Part shown: positions 21,783 to 33,555 of the stretch, in pieces
How the letters are laid out: each line of letters begins with the position of its first letter
Position numbering within the stretch: the first letter of the stretch is position 1
NCBI RefSeq assembly: GCF_040802235.1
Contig: NC_133157.1
Span: 89,886,001 to 89,950,000, forward strand
Source of the DNA: Manis javanica
Taxonomy: Eukaryota > Chordata > Mammalia > Pholidota > Manidae
Reading direction: 5' to 3'
Length of the DNA stretch: 64,000 nucleotides
Program-made: the position numbers and the translations under genes
The notes under the pieces: model-generated
What the model was told of the DNA's origin: nothing
The model's database searches: none
The model's input: the letters and a program-made list of their open reading frames with translations, nothing else

Positions 21783-23570
21783 AAGTGAAAGTACAGTCTC
21801 CTAAGTGATAAAATAATCCTCGGTTGGGACTGTGCTCCCATAGGATGGTAAACAAACATTCTGTCCACCTTTAAAAATAAAAATCTAATTTCCAAGTTGA
21901 AGTGTTTTTCTTAACATAAGTGTATGAGTTCCATGCACCAGATGTGAGTTGCTCGGGAAGGAGCCAGCATGATGGGGGCTTCAAGTGAGACCCCCCAGGA
22001 GGAGGGCACATTCACGGGAGAGTCTGGAAGGAGCCGGGAGCACTGGCAGGAGGAAGAGCTAAACCAGGGCTGTCAGTGAGGAGACCTGTCAGGCTCCCGC
22101 CTCGGGGCAGCAAGAGAGGAGAGAGACGGAGACACACAGAGACAGAGAGGCAGAGACCGGGCAACCCAGCAGGAGCACCGTGCTTCCGCCCACCTCGCAG
22201 GCCGGCTCAGTCCCTCAGGGCTTCTCCTCTCCTTCCCTTACATGTCAGTCCACCCCTCCAGATTAACCACGTGATCCTGTAATACTCAAGGAGGGCAGAT
22301 TTCATCCTAGTCTCAGGAGCCTAGGGCGGGGAGAGACGGTGCAGAGGAGAGGGAAATCCAGGGTCAGACCCTGCTCTCCCCCACTGCTTCTGGGCCAGCA
22401 GCAGCTTTAGAGGTGTTTGAAGTCCTGGCTACTGCACAGGACCAAACATTTAATTGTGAATTTTGTTTGGTGATATGGAGTAACTGGAATTTTTTTAATT
22501 GTCTAAATAAGACATGAAATAGCTTGTAGTTACCCTGGATTACATGAGCGAATTGTGGTTGGGTGGAGTGGGCAGTGACTGGCGTGTCTGGCATTCACCA
22601 GATAGGGGTCTGCTGGCCACTGCAGTGACTACACATCTTGAGCTCCAGAAAAAAAAAGGGTGGGGCAGAAGAAGGGGTGTGTTTTGAGGTACAAGGCAGT
22701 GAATCGTAGAAGAGGGCAGAATCTGTAGCTGTATTATCAGGAACCAGCAAATAAAAGCTACAACTGAAATAAAAGAAATGGGGAAACATCAGAAGCAAAT
22801 ACTAATAGAAACACCTAAGAGGGATTGTTTCTGGGAAATCAGGGTAGGTTGATGGATGTTTCCCAAGCAGTCCTGGCCTTGCATGCATTGCAGCTGAGGG
22901 ACATCGCATTCAGCACACGCAAAGTCCCCAAGGAGCCAGGGGCAGGGAGAGGAAACAATTTCACAACAGCAATGGTGCTCTTCTATCAGCGAGTATTAGG
23001 CTGCAAGCTGGGCATCAGACTTTCTCCACCCTGACATCTAAATCACAGAAGTTGGAAAGGAGGAAAAAAATTCACAGCGGTAGAGGGACAGGCGCCTGGA
23101 ATGTGCTGAAACATCTGACTCCAAAATTCATGAACAATGTTAATTAAATATGAACAAAAACTTACTAATGTAATGTGATGTTAGAAAAATGTATAAAATC
23201 TGTTAGTAAAATACCATTCACATTAACTAAACTATCCACCTTTCATTTGTTGCTTTGACATTTTAAAAGCAAAATCAAAGTTGACAAAACATTTTACCTA
23301 AGCCTCCTAGTGCATCCACACAGGTTTGGCTTGTCAGTCAGCTCTTCACCACAAAGATTTCAATGTCTCCAAGGAGGAATATTTTTTATTTTCTGAACTA
23401 CTGATCCTCTGTTTCTTCAGTCTTAGAAAAAGACAAAAGTATTTTGTCCAGGTACAAATGTGTTTTTTGGGTAATTCTGAAGTAAATCACCCCAATTCAA
23501 TCTCTCCAGGGCTGGACAAAATCTGGCAGAGAAGAAAGAGGGCCGCAAGAAGCAGAGCAGCAGATTCCAG
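21783..23570. other. No recognised gene
   Basis: Intergenic-looking DNA with a purine-rich patch (22100-22160). No named repeat could be supported. Confidence 0.4.
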
Positions 23571-23615
23571 AACATGTGATTTACATGGCAGAAAGTCACA
23601 TGTAAATCACATGTT
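23571..23615. repeat. Perfect inverted repeat (17-bp arms, 11-nt loop)
   Basis: Arms 23571-23587 (aacatgtgatttacatg) and 23599-23615 are exact reverse complements, separated by 11 bases. The arms would form a stable hairpin or cruciform. No coding or transposon context explains it. Confidence 0.9.
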
Positions 23616-24544
23616 GTCCACTTGGGAGAGAACTGGTGGAAGTAGCTGTTCTACAGAGGAGACGTGAATGCTAATCTGTCCTCTGTCCTGGTTGAATTCC
23701 TGCCCCAAATTCATAGCCCTTCTCTTGCCCTGGACAGGCATGGTTCAGGTCCTCCCTGATTAGGTTTCAGATGGTGAATCCACTGTCACCAAGCCAGGCA
23801 CAATGCCCAGCTGAAATGGGCAACTCCACTGCATCCTCCACTGTAACGAACCATGCTTTGGCCTGGTCCCCTCTGCTGCTGAGACCAATGAGCTTCCTGC
23901 TACGGGGTGCATGTGGTCTAATGCTGTGGTGTCTTGGCTTCAAGGTTTCCATCACTGATTGTGCTTCTAGGCCTTTCTCACAGATAAATGTATTACTCAT
24001 GCCCTTTATTTTTTCTGTCCTGGTGCTTTGACGTCTGGGCCTTGCTGACCCTGCTGACCCTCCCAAGGCTACATAATCCCTACAGAGAGCAAGGGCTTGC
24101 TCGGAGGTGCTCCTTTTGTCAACAGACTACAGACTAGCCAGTGCAGACCCCCAGCCTGTGGAGCTCTCGCACCAGAGCCACTGTCCTCCTGCCCTAAACA
24201 TCACAGGGCTTGCCCGAGACAACCGGGACAGGCCCTCGGCCCCAGAGCCAGCTGAGAGGCTTCAAACTACCTGGTCCTTGGCCTGCTCGCCCTGCCTCAC
24301 CAGTTGCTTCCCACAGGGAAGCCTCTGGTCTGTTTCCCCACTGTGACCTCTGGGTCACCCCAGTGCTTCCCGTGTGGACCCCCGAGCATGGCATGCCCTC
24401 TCCTCTTGGGCACTGTGAGTACCCAACTGTCTTTTCAATGCCAGTTGTCTCCTGATCTGTTAGCCTGACTGTACCTGAATAATAATAAACCTCTATTTTA
24501 AAACGCTCCACAACAACACTTACTGCTCCAAGAACTTCATGCTG
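23616..24544. other. Unassigned; possible LTR-like 3' end with AATAAA
   Basis: The stretch 24090-24520 is C-rich and ends 'aataataataaacctctatt' (near 24478) with a poly(A) signal, a look shared by many mammalian LTRs. I could not find matching terminal TG/CA repeats or duplications, so no element is called. Confidence 0.25.
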
Positions 24545-24725
24545 CAAGTTCTGTTGGTGTTTTACACACAGGGTCTCATTTAGTGCTCACGAGAACAGTG
24601 TAATGCCAGTTTTATTATCTCCATCAACCATATATTAAGGACTTGCCCAAACCACACAAAACCACACAAGACCACTGTTTAATAAGGGGCAGATCCTGGG
24701 TTTTTACTGACTCCATCTGAGGTCA
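24545..24725 (-). mobile_element. MIR SINE fragment
   Basis: 'gtctcatttagtgctcac', 'tttattatctccat', 'aaggacttgcccaaac', 'cacac' and 'ggggcagatcctggg' follow the order of the reverse MIR consensus. No open frame. Confidence 0.65.
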
Positions 24726-26039
24726 TGAGACTGTGTGATTCACGTGTAACACTATGCAGCCCTCAGAGCCCCCGGTTGTGAGACCTCGGTCACCAGTGGA
24801 TTAACCACTAATCCGTATCCCCCTGGGGGTCTACCCTCACACTAGGATGTCAGGATTTCAGGAACATAAGAGTAAAGGGAAAGCATAACTATGGGTCAAC
24901 AGAGCACATATACCCCACACATGCTGGGTGCTTCTTTCTCTGCCCATCAGCCAACATTCAACCAGAGAAGTGGAAGCAGTTGGATCCACACACGTATGTG
25001 AAGAGGCACTTGATAAAACACACAGGCATTTACTACAGAAGGGACTTATTACAAGGAACTGATTCCAGGTGACCTCGGCTGGTTGCACGCCCCATGGTGG
25101 CAATGACCCACCACATCATCAGCCCTACCAACACGCAGTGGTAGACTCTGAGCCTAACATGGTGGCCAGGGGGGACAGGGGATCAGGGTTCAATTCCAGG
25201 GAGGGAGTCTGTAAATGTTTGTGACATCCAATGAGGGCAGCAGGTGTGCAAATTACCCATTCCCGACCCGGGGACGTGGTGACAAAAAAGACAACGCAGG
25301 ACTCTTCTGAGGCCATGTAATTGGAGGGAGGAACCCATAAAGGGAACAGTGTCAAAGAAAAACGTTTTTCTTTCTTTACTGGCCTTTTTCTGTTTGTCTC
25401 AAAAAAAATTTTTCTTCTACCTGAACATGTGTTTGTCTCGAGTAAACACTGTGGGAGTAAGGACTTTACAGAGAAAAACAGGCTTTAAGGTGTAATTCCA
25501 AGCCTGTTCCCTGCCTGCAGTTCATTGTATGGTCCCCTCTGTCATAGCAATTTTGCTCTGAGGTGTAACTCATAACGAGTGATGAATCGCGCAGCCCACT
25601 CCTAATACAGGCTGTCAGCCACCTGTCAGAACACTACTATATTCTTATTTTTTATTAGCCACCAGATTAACTTTTGAAATTCCTGAGGTGTATTTTTCAA
25701 AATTCCCTAGATGGTTAGAGACTGCAGCAACCGCTTGGGGTACATGTGTGGGGTTTTTATGTTAATGAGGAGTTCTGTGCTCATCCCCCCTCTCAGAGGC
25801 TATTAGTAAGAGGGCTGGGAGAGGACTTTCCCCACTGTGAGGAGGAGGTCGCTGGAGAGGGATTAGTAAAGGCAGCCAAACACCAAAGCCAGACTGCTAG
25901 GGGTCAAAGCAGCCCCAGGGCCCCAATTCCCCTTGACTCGGGGAATCCTGATGTCCACTGGAGTTCCCGCTGGACCTGAGGATCTCCAGGCAGCATGACA
26001 CTTGGAGACAAAAACCAGAACCCCAGAGCAATTAATTCA
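24726..26039. other. No recognised feature
   Basis: Intergenic-looking DNA. Frames below 85 codons, no motif. Confidence 0.4.
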
Positions 26040-26760
26040 TTATTCATGAAAATAATGGGTGCTTACTAGCTGTCAGGAGCAGACAGGAATTGAGGATAAA
26101 GCAGGGAATAGCATGGGTATTGTGCACAGCCCCTACCATTGTGGGTAGGAAACAGATTTTTAAGCAAATAGGTTAATTAATTACCAGATGTAAAAGGAGC
26201 TGTTCACTAGAAACTACTGATACAGGTGGGGTTCCAGGGCTGGCCTCTCTGAAGACATGACTACCCAAGATTTTGTAAAGGAGCTGGGTTGCTAAGAAGT
26301 GCAGGAATAATGTCCTTGCAGAAGGAATAATGAATGCAAATTCCCAAGGTAAAAAAAGGCTATTTGTACAACTCGGCTTGTTTTCAGAGCTGACATATAG
26401 CAGCGTGGCTTCAGTGAACCATGCAGGGGAAATGGAGACCGAGGTTTGTGGAGGGTGAAGGGCAGAGCACATGGGATGCAGGCTGCCACTACGATGCTAG
26501 CTTCCCTCCTAAGTTCATGGAAGGGTCACCATCAAGGGTTTTGCTTAAACAGACCTGTTTTATGGAAATCTTCATCCTGCAATAAATTGAAATAAAGAAT
26601 CAATTGAAAGTAGAAAAAGGAAGGAGCTCAGAAACCTTGCAGGGAACAGATGCAGTAACCTAGGTGAGAGATCGCAGTGGCCAAGACCAGGATGGAGAGG
26701 GCAGGTGAGACCCACGGACTGGAACCTCATTTTGGGAAGGGAATCGGCAGCCATGGCAAT
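26040..26760 (+). repeat. Ancient interspersed repeat, family B (copy 1)
   Basis: Contains 'cattgtgggtaggaaacaga', 'gtgcaggaataatgtccttg', 'cagtaacctaggtgagag' and similar phrases in the order of a common ancient mammalian repeat (…caggtgagagatgatggtggc…). The same order is seen at 61470-62100. I do not name the family. Confidence 0.45.
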
Positions 26761-29651
26761 GGAGTGAGTGGCTGTGTGGGCTGTAGCAAATGAGAAGTAG
26801 CACGGCCCCTGGACTCCTCTAAGCCTGTCATCTCTGGCAGGAACTGCTCCTCAAACGTTCCAAACTAGTTCTGCTTGCTCCCACTTCTTCCCTTCTAAAA
26901 TTTAGTTCCACAAAGAGACCAGACATCCAGTCACAGCCAGCCATGTTCACTGTACTCTGAGCCTTCCTAGTGCACGTACAACACGTGACACAAGCCTGCA
27001 GCCCAGCCCACATCATTCAGCTGGCAGAGACCTGGCCTGGTCTCCCTGTGCTCCACACCCCCTCACTCTGCCCTGGCCACACAGCTTCTCTGGCTCTACA
27101 GACCATGGGTGGGGCAGTGGAGACCATGGCTGTGGGGGCTGAGGGCAGGCAGCCACCACCAGCAGTGAGGGAGTCTAGGAAAGTGTGGCCACGTGCCGGG
27201 TGCCATCAATACCGATGCTCCAGTGACAAGATGCTACAGGAGTGACCCCGAGGACAGTAGGAGAGTCACATGTTAGGGCAGTAGGTGATGGCCGTGGGAG
27301 GTGCTGAGCCTGGAGGAATCATTGCTTGAAGTTGGGGGGAGGATAAATAGGGTTTTTCTTGCTTCAAGAAATTTACATTATTGTTTCTTCTGCAAAGACC
27401 CCATTTCCTGCAGCTCTTAGAAACCGAGTTCCTTTACGAAACCCCATTTCCAGTCCCAGAGGTCAGGGAGGTGGGGGAGACCAGGTCAGCCACTGCTGAG
27501 AAGGCTACAGGGGAGGTGACAACTGGAGGCCAGGAGGTGAGTCCTGGGAGGAGCTGGGAGCACAGGGGAGTTATTTAGTGGGAGGAGCTCAGAGGGCACA
27601 ATGTGACAGTTTGAGGAAGGCTCAAGAGTGCGCATGTTGTTGGGTGTGATTGAGAGGGGCTCGCTACACCCCATTCTACAGGGCAGGACAGGAAGTTCCT
27701 GTTTCACCCCCAAGGGTGGGGACTGTGCCCAGGGGTCACCATGTCACGGTAGGCAGGAGCTATGTCTGAGGGCTGTAATAGGGCTGCAAAGATCCATGCT
27801 TCAGTGCACAGGGAAGACCCACTGTTCCTGGAGGCTGGGACAGAGATGAAGATAAAACACTGTTTCTTCCTCAGCAGGCAGCGCACTTGGACTGTGCCTA
27901 CTAACGACAATAGAGTGATCACACTCACAGCTCGGGACTTACCTGGGAGGCAACCAGCAGGAAAGGCAAAAAGAGCTGGTTCCAGGGCCATTTGAGAAAC
28001 AAGAACACCCAGTCCGGGAAGGCCTGTCCTTGTTGAGATGCTACGTCACCTGCACAACTGGTTAAGTTCTTCAGGACACTAACCCCTTAGCACCTTTATG
28101 TGGAACTGGTCTGCCAGGTTGTGGAGCCTCCCCAGTCTCTGTAGGTCAATGTCCAGCCTGACAAGCTGTAATCCACCTGGGCTTTTCTGCTGTTAATTAT
28201 TTGCCAAACACATTTATATTTCAGACCTCTCTTCGTGGAAATCCTGCCTCCAGATGAAAAGCCATTCAGTGAAAAAATAGGTCCATTCATTTTGATGGGA
28301 AAGTATTGAAGCTACCATAAAGCATTTCTGCAGAGAGAAACATGCATCACTGAGCGAAGGGAAGAAGTGCAGGAACACAGACACAACCACCGTTGCCTAG
28401 TTAACACCAACATTAAGTCCTGCTCGGGGCTGGGATGTAATGGTTTCTGAAGTTCTCCCGCGACTGTGGGATAAGGGTGAGTGGGAAGATGACATCCTTA
28501 GGCAGGTACATTCTTCCTTCTGCACAGTTTCTTAGCAATTTTCCATATTCCTGCAGTTTCTGATTGGCTTACATTCAGACTGAACTTAAAAATAAAGTTA
28601 TAGCAAGGGAAAATGCTTTCAGTACCTGGAAACACATGCAAATAACTTGCTTGGCCCCCATGACTGAAGGACTGGAAGAGCCCAGCTCTTCATTACTCTC
28701 CGGCCCGACAGGAGCAGGGCAGGACACCTTGTGTTCATCCCAGCATGGCGCAAAACCAACCTGGTGCCACGGGTAAATCGGCAAGTAAGTCCTTGTATGA
28801 AACTATCCTGTTGAAATGTATTCATAAACAGTATTTATTTGTTGTGATTCGTGATCTGTATGAAAAGGACATTATATTCCTTAAAATAGTCACAATAAGA
28901 AGTGTGTTGCTAACACACAGCTAAATAACTTGGTCATTATTTAAAAGAATTCTGTGTCCTGTGACAACACAGAGACCTCCCCCGTGTTCAGCGGCCCGGT
29001 GGAAAGTGCTCTGGTGTGAGCTCCAAACAGCACACGGTCAGCCCTTTCCTCTTCCCCAGTTTGAGCAAACTCTGTTTCTCTTCCTCACACTGAAGAGGCA
29101 ATGCTGAGATGCAGCCTGCACCTGAAGGCTCACATCCACCACCAGGCAGGGTCTGCAGACCCTTCTTCCCCTGCCTCCCAGCAGGACGGAGGTGCTTGCC
29201 CTGCTCATCCGGAGGAACACTGGGAGCTGTTTGACACGAGGACACAGGTGGAGCCCAGAGGTGAGGCTGACTCCTGGGCACGGAATGATGTCGGGTGCCG
29301 AGGAGCCTCAGAAGGGGTCCCACCTACGGCCCAGGTTTGCAAGTGCTTTGCTAGGCCTTCAAATGCCGAACTTTCTTTACACGATTAGGAGGCGGTGTCT
29401 CTGGGGCTGATCAGCCACAGTGGCTCATTCCTCAGAGGACACTGAAGATGGTCTGGACAAGAAGAAAGTAGGAGAAATAGGAGAAGGCCTACTGATGGGT
29501 AGATTAGCAAAGCTACCGTCTCTGAGGCAAGGCGGTGGGGGTGGGGCAGCAACATGCATGCGGCACTGCAGCCAATGGTGAGCAATGCACAAAAGCAGGA
29601 ATCTCAAAACAGATTTGCCCTCAGGATGTTTCTGTGGCTCCTACTGGGTGC
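26761..29651. other. No recognised gene; GC-moderate intergenic DNA
   Basis: Many overlapping short frames on both strands (up to 111 codons at 28988-29323, minus) without conserved motifs or clean splice signals. No tRNA or other RNA gene recognised. Confidence 0.4.
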
Positions 29652-30372
29652 GGTGGATGACGATGGCTGGTCCTGTGGGGAGCAAGGCTGGTCCCGCAGC
29701 TGGTCCCGTGGGGGGCAAGGAGGATAAGGATGGGTGGTCCTGTGGGGGGAGGAGGGTGCGGATGGCTGGTCCCGTGGGGGGCAAGGAGGATAAGGATGGC
29801 TGATCCTGTGGGGGGCCGGGAGGATGAGGATGGCGAGTTCTGTTGGGGGTGGGGAGGATGAGGATGGCTGGTCCCGCTAGGGGTGGGGAGGATGAGGATG
29901 GCTGGCCCTGTGGGGGTTGGGGAGGATAAGGATGGCTGGTCCCGCGAGGGGTGGGGAGGATGAGGATGGCTGGTCCTGTGGGGGTCGGGGAGGATGAGGA
30001 TGGCTGGTCCCGTGGGGGTCGGGGAGGATAAGGATGGCTGGTCCCGTGGGGGGCGGGGAGGATGAGGATGGCTGGTCCCGTGGGGGGCGGGGAGGATGAG
30101 GATGGCTGGTCCCGTGGGGGGCGGGGAGGATGAGGATGGCTGGTCCCGTGGGGGGCGAGGATGAGGATGGCTCGTCCCGTGGGGGGCGGGGAGGATGAGA
30201 TGGCTGGTCCCGTGGGGGGCGGGGAGGATGAGGATGGCTGGTCCCGTGGGGGGCGGGGAGGATGAGGATGGCTCGTCCCGTGGGGGGCGGGGAGGATGAG
30301 GATGGCTCGTCCCGTGGGGGGCGGGGAGGATGAGGATGGCTGGTCCTGTGAGGGGTGGGGAGGATGAGGATG
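29652..30372 (+). repeat. G-rich minisatellite, ~35-bp unit, about 20 copies
   Basis: Tandem units of the form 'gaggatgaggatggctggtc' + 'ccgtggggggcgggg'. Left-end units are diverged and shorter (gcaagg/gataagg variants). Units from about 30040 to 30340 are almost identical, with occasional one-base losses (30195-30200) and ggctggt/ggctcgt variants. Strong G-strand bias with runs of 4-6 Gs suggests G-quadruplex potential. Confidence 0.95.
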
Positions 30373-31361
30373 GTGCTCTAGCTTGGAGTCTCAGCCTTTA
30401 GAGTTGCTTACTCTGGGTATCAAGATGTGGACGATCACTTATTCCAAAACCTTGGTTAATATCCTCTGCTAAAACCAACAGCTAAATCCAGTAAGGTCCT
30501 AGAGAAAACAAACTAATTTTTAAAAGCTCCTTCTATCCTTTGAAAAGTGATAAAAAATTAATATCAAACAAATGCCCAATTTCTGATTTTTCAAAATGTT
30601 TAAACAAGATTTTATCTGTTACCGTGACAACCAAGAGCTTCATAAATTTTTTCTAGCTTCTGATATTTTCTAGAATGTATCTGCATTTTGGTGTCTTTTT
30701 AACAATTTTGAGATGACAATAGTAAAGAAATTGTTTTATGGGCTTGTGGGGGTGTGGTAGGAAATTATATTGGTGCCTTTGTTTTCCATTGTGAGACATT
30801 TTAAATAAATCTTTATATTTAATGTGCACATTAAATGTCCCATTTGCTTTGCTCACCATCTAATTAAATCATTGTGATAAGCAAACTGACTTTATCAAAA
30901 ATCTGCTGACTTAATTAAAACTTCCGGAGACGGTAAAATCATGTCTTTAAGTGAAATTGACAGTCTTAAGAACTTGTATTAAAAAGTGGTTAAGCTGAAA
31001 ATGATGAGAAAAATTTCTGAATTAAGTAACTGGTAATGAAAAGCAAAATAAATCCCAAGATTGCAAAAAGGAGATAATAAGCACAGAAATAAAAAGATCT
31101 CATGGAAAATCAACAATGTGAAAGGTTGCTTCTTTGAAAATATGTACAAGATTTGGGTGATCATATGCTTGCTTTCCCCAAGATAGTCCCAATTTCCCCC
31201 TGCTGTCTGGTGTCACCTTCCATTTAGTTACATCTCTGACTACTGATTGTTAATTAAACATAATTATTCACAGTTGAATTCTGTTAATCCAGCATGAGTT
31301 TGGTAAACCTCCGCTTTGTATCAGTAGCTTCTTCCAGGGTCTCAAGTGTGTGCCATTGAAC
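30373..31361. other. No recognised feature; AT-rich
   Basis: AT-rich intergenic DNA leading to the insertion site of L1 copy 2. Confidence 0.5.
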
Positions 31362-31375
31362 AGAATTCTCATTTT
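31362..31375. repeat. Target-site duplication (3' side) of composite L1 copy 2
   Basis: 'agaattctcatttt' is identical to 40088-40101. At the far side it is followed by AATG, so the pre-insertion plus strand read TTTT/AATG, a canonical L1 endonuclease cleavage site for a minus-strand insertion. Confidence 0.95.
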
Positions 31376-31384
31376 TTTTTTTTT

Positions 31385-31706
31385 GAGAGGGCATCTCTCA
31401 TATTTATTGATCAAATGGTTGTTAATAACAATAAAATTCAGTATGGGGGGACAACGCTCAATGTACAATCATTAATCCATCTCAAGCCTAATTCTCGTCA
31501 GTCTCCAATCTTCTGAAGCATAACAAACAAGTTCTTATATGGTGAACGAATTCTTACGTAGTGAATAAATTCTTACATGGTGCACCGTACAAGGGCATTC
31601 ATCACAGAAACTTTCGGTTTTGATCATGCATTATGACCTATAAACAATCAGGTCAAATATGAATATTCGTTTGATTTTTGTACTTGATTTATATGTTGAT
31701 CCCACA
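31385..31706 (-). mobile_element. LTR-like U3-R segment ending L1 copy 2
   Basis: 322 bp, same length as copy 1 (4396-4717). Starts TGTGGGATC in element sense and ends CTCTC before the poly(A). Holds a TATATAAG-type box changed to CATATAAG (31540-31534) and AATAAA (31408-31403). Confidence 0.7.
31403..31408 (-). terminator. AATAAA poly(A) signal of composite L1 copy 2
   Basis: 18 nt before the poly(A) in element sense, same position as in copy 1. Confidence 0.75.
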
Positions 31707-32340
31707 TTTCTCCTATTATTATTATTATTTTTATTTTTAATAAAATGCTGAAGTGGTAGGTAGATGCAAGATAAAGGTAGAAAACATAGTTTAGTGCTGT
31801 AAGAAGGCAAATGTAGATGATCAGATGATCAGGTGTGTGCCTATGGACTAAGTATTAATCCAGGCTAGACAAGGGCAGCAAGACATCCACGGATGCAGAT
31901 TTCTCTCAAAGCAGGGGGGGTGAGGTTCTGAGCCTCACCTCTGTTGATCCCCAAATTCTCACCTGATGGCCCCCCTGCGACTGTGCCTGTCTTAGGTTGT
32001 TCCTCCCTTGAGGAATCTTACCCGTCTCTGGCTAACCAGTCATCTTCCGGGGCCATACAGGGAAATGTAAAGTTGGTAAGTGAGAGAGAAGCCATATTGT
32101 TTGGAAAGGTTAGCTTTTTACTTCTTTGCAGATTTATGCCCTGTGGCTTCTATGCCCAGCACTTGTCTCGAGGTATCTTTACCACCTGGAGGAATTATGA
32201 TACTCGGTAAATTCGATATGAGGCACGAATTCTATTTAAGGGTTGTAATTAGGAAGGAAGAAGAAAAGCTCTAGATGTAGCATATGAAGGAAACATGGGA
32301 GGATTGATTATTTCTTTGACATATCTTCTTGTATAGTACC

Positions 32341-32782
32341 TTAAGTATGTATAGGTTTTAAACTACTAACTAATTTGCACACACATATTAACATAATAGG
32401 AATACGCTGACATAAACAAGGCAAATCTATAATTACCATCCATCTCCAGTGAAGCCAAGAAAACCATTTAGGCACCCTAGGCATTTGTGAAAAATTTTTT
32501 ATGATATGATGGATATTGTCCAACTGTACTTGAACCATCAGACAAATTAAAGCAGCCCATTTCTGGGATTTTTTCACATCCCATATGTTCTTTTAACCAC
32601 AGATAGTCTACAGTCATAAGATTTTGGAGTGCTACAACTTGCACCCCTCCCAACTCCTGGTTGAGTTCCAACAGTACAGATCCGGTCAAATTCGTTGTCT
32701 CACTGTATGCACATGCCAGCCTAGACATCTCCCTCCTCATTCCTATGGCAAGTCCAGGAGACGGTGGGCTGGATGCAGCCAC
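32341..32782 (-). pseudogene. ERV Env transmembrane-subunit relic in L1 copy 2 tail, frameshifted
   Basis: Same Env TM relic as 5358-5810, in the same position and sense. Here an 11-bp loss near 32537 and other small changes split it into two overlapping frames (32477-32782 and 32341-32577). It keeps the heptad-rich block, the loop 'GCEKIPEMGCF' with the same Gly deviation as copy 1, and the Trp-rich membrane-proximal end. The shared deviation means it was present in the tail of their common ancestor. Neither copy is under evident selection to stay open. Confidence 0.65.
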
Positions 32783-33177
32783 AACCGCAGCATCGTCCGG
32801 ATCCCTGTGTAGGCTTTTTGATGATCATTCCCCGGCACAAGTCCTCCAGAGAGTGCTGATGCCGGAAGCTCCTCCTCATATCGTATCTTAGTTCATTTTC
32901 TGGGTATCCAAGCTAGGCCTTGATCTTCTGCATAGAAACAAACAGACCCTTTGCCCACACTTTGGCATGCCCTCTATACCACTGTGCAGAACTCACTGGA
33001 GGTCAGCACACAGTAACTGCTTTTTTTTTTTTTTAATTAAGAGAAAGGAATATTATCAGAAAAGAGTACCTCCATAGCTGATCATCTGACACCCTTTAAG
33101 TGATCAACATTAAGGATATTTAAAGCATGCGTTGATCTTTGATTTACCAATAGTTTTATCCTGTTAAGGAGTAATCC

Positions 33178-33224
33178 CCCTTTTCTTTCTTTCTTTCTTT
33201 TTTTTTTTTTTTTAAATTTTTAAT
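33178..33224 (-). repeat. Internal A/GAAAG tract at L1-ERV junction, copy 2
   Basis: Same position as 6210-6254 in copy 1: A-run plus (GAAA)n in element sense, between the native L1 3' UTR and the tail. A second, shorter A-run in the tail (33021-33032; 6050-6063 in copy 1) may mark another joining step. Confidence 0.7.
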
Positions 33225-33555
33225 CTACACTTACATGAAGAATACTATATTTACTATGCTCTCCCCTATATCAGGTCCCCCCTAACAACCACATTACGGT
33301 TACTGTCCATCAGCTTAGCAAAATGTTGTAGAGTCACTACTTGTCCTCTCTGTGTTGTGCAGCCCACCCTCCCCTTTCTCCATCCCCGCCATGCATGCTA
33401 ATCTTAATACTCCCCTTCTTCTCCCCCCCCCTTATCCCTCCCTGCCCACCCATCCTCCCCAGTTCCTTTCCCTTTGGAACATGTTAGTCCATTTTTGGGT
33501 TCTGTAATTCCGCTGCTGTTTTGTTCCTTCAGTTTTTCCTTTGTTCCTATACTCC
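33225..33555 (-). mobile_element. Native L1 3' UTR with polypurine tract, copy 2
   Basis: From the ancestral ORF2 stop to the fossil A-tract. The 33360-33475 plus strand is nearly all pyrimidine, giving a G-rich purine tract in L1 RNA. Confidence 0.7.

Noticed and set aside
24090-24544. Possible LTR with AATAAA at about 24484
   Set aside because: No TG/CA ends, inverted repeats or target duplication found; kept only as an unassigned note.
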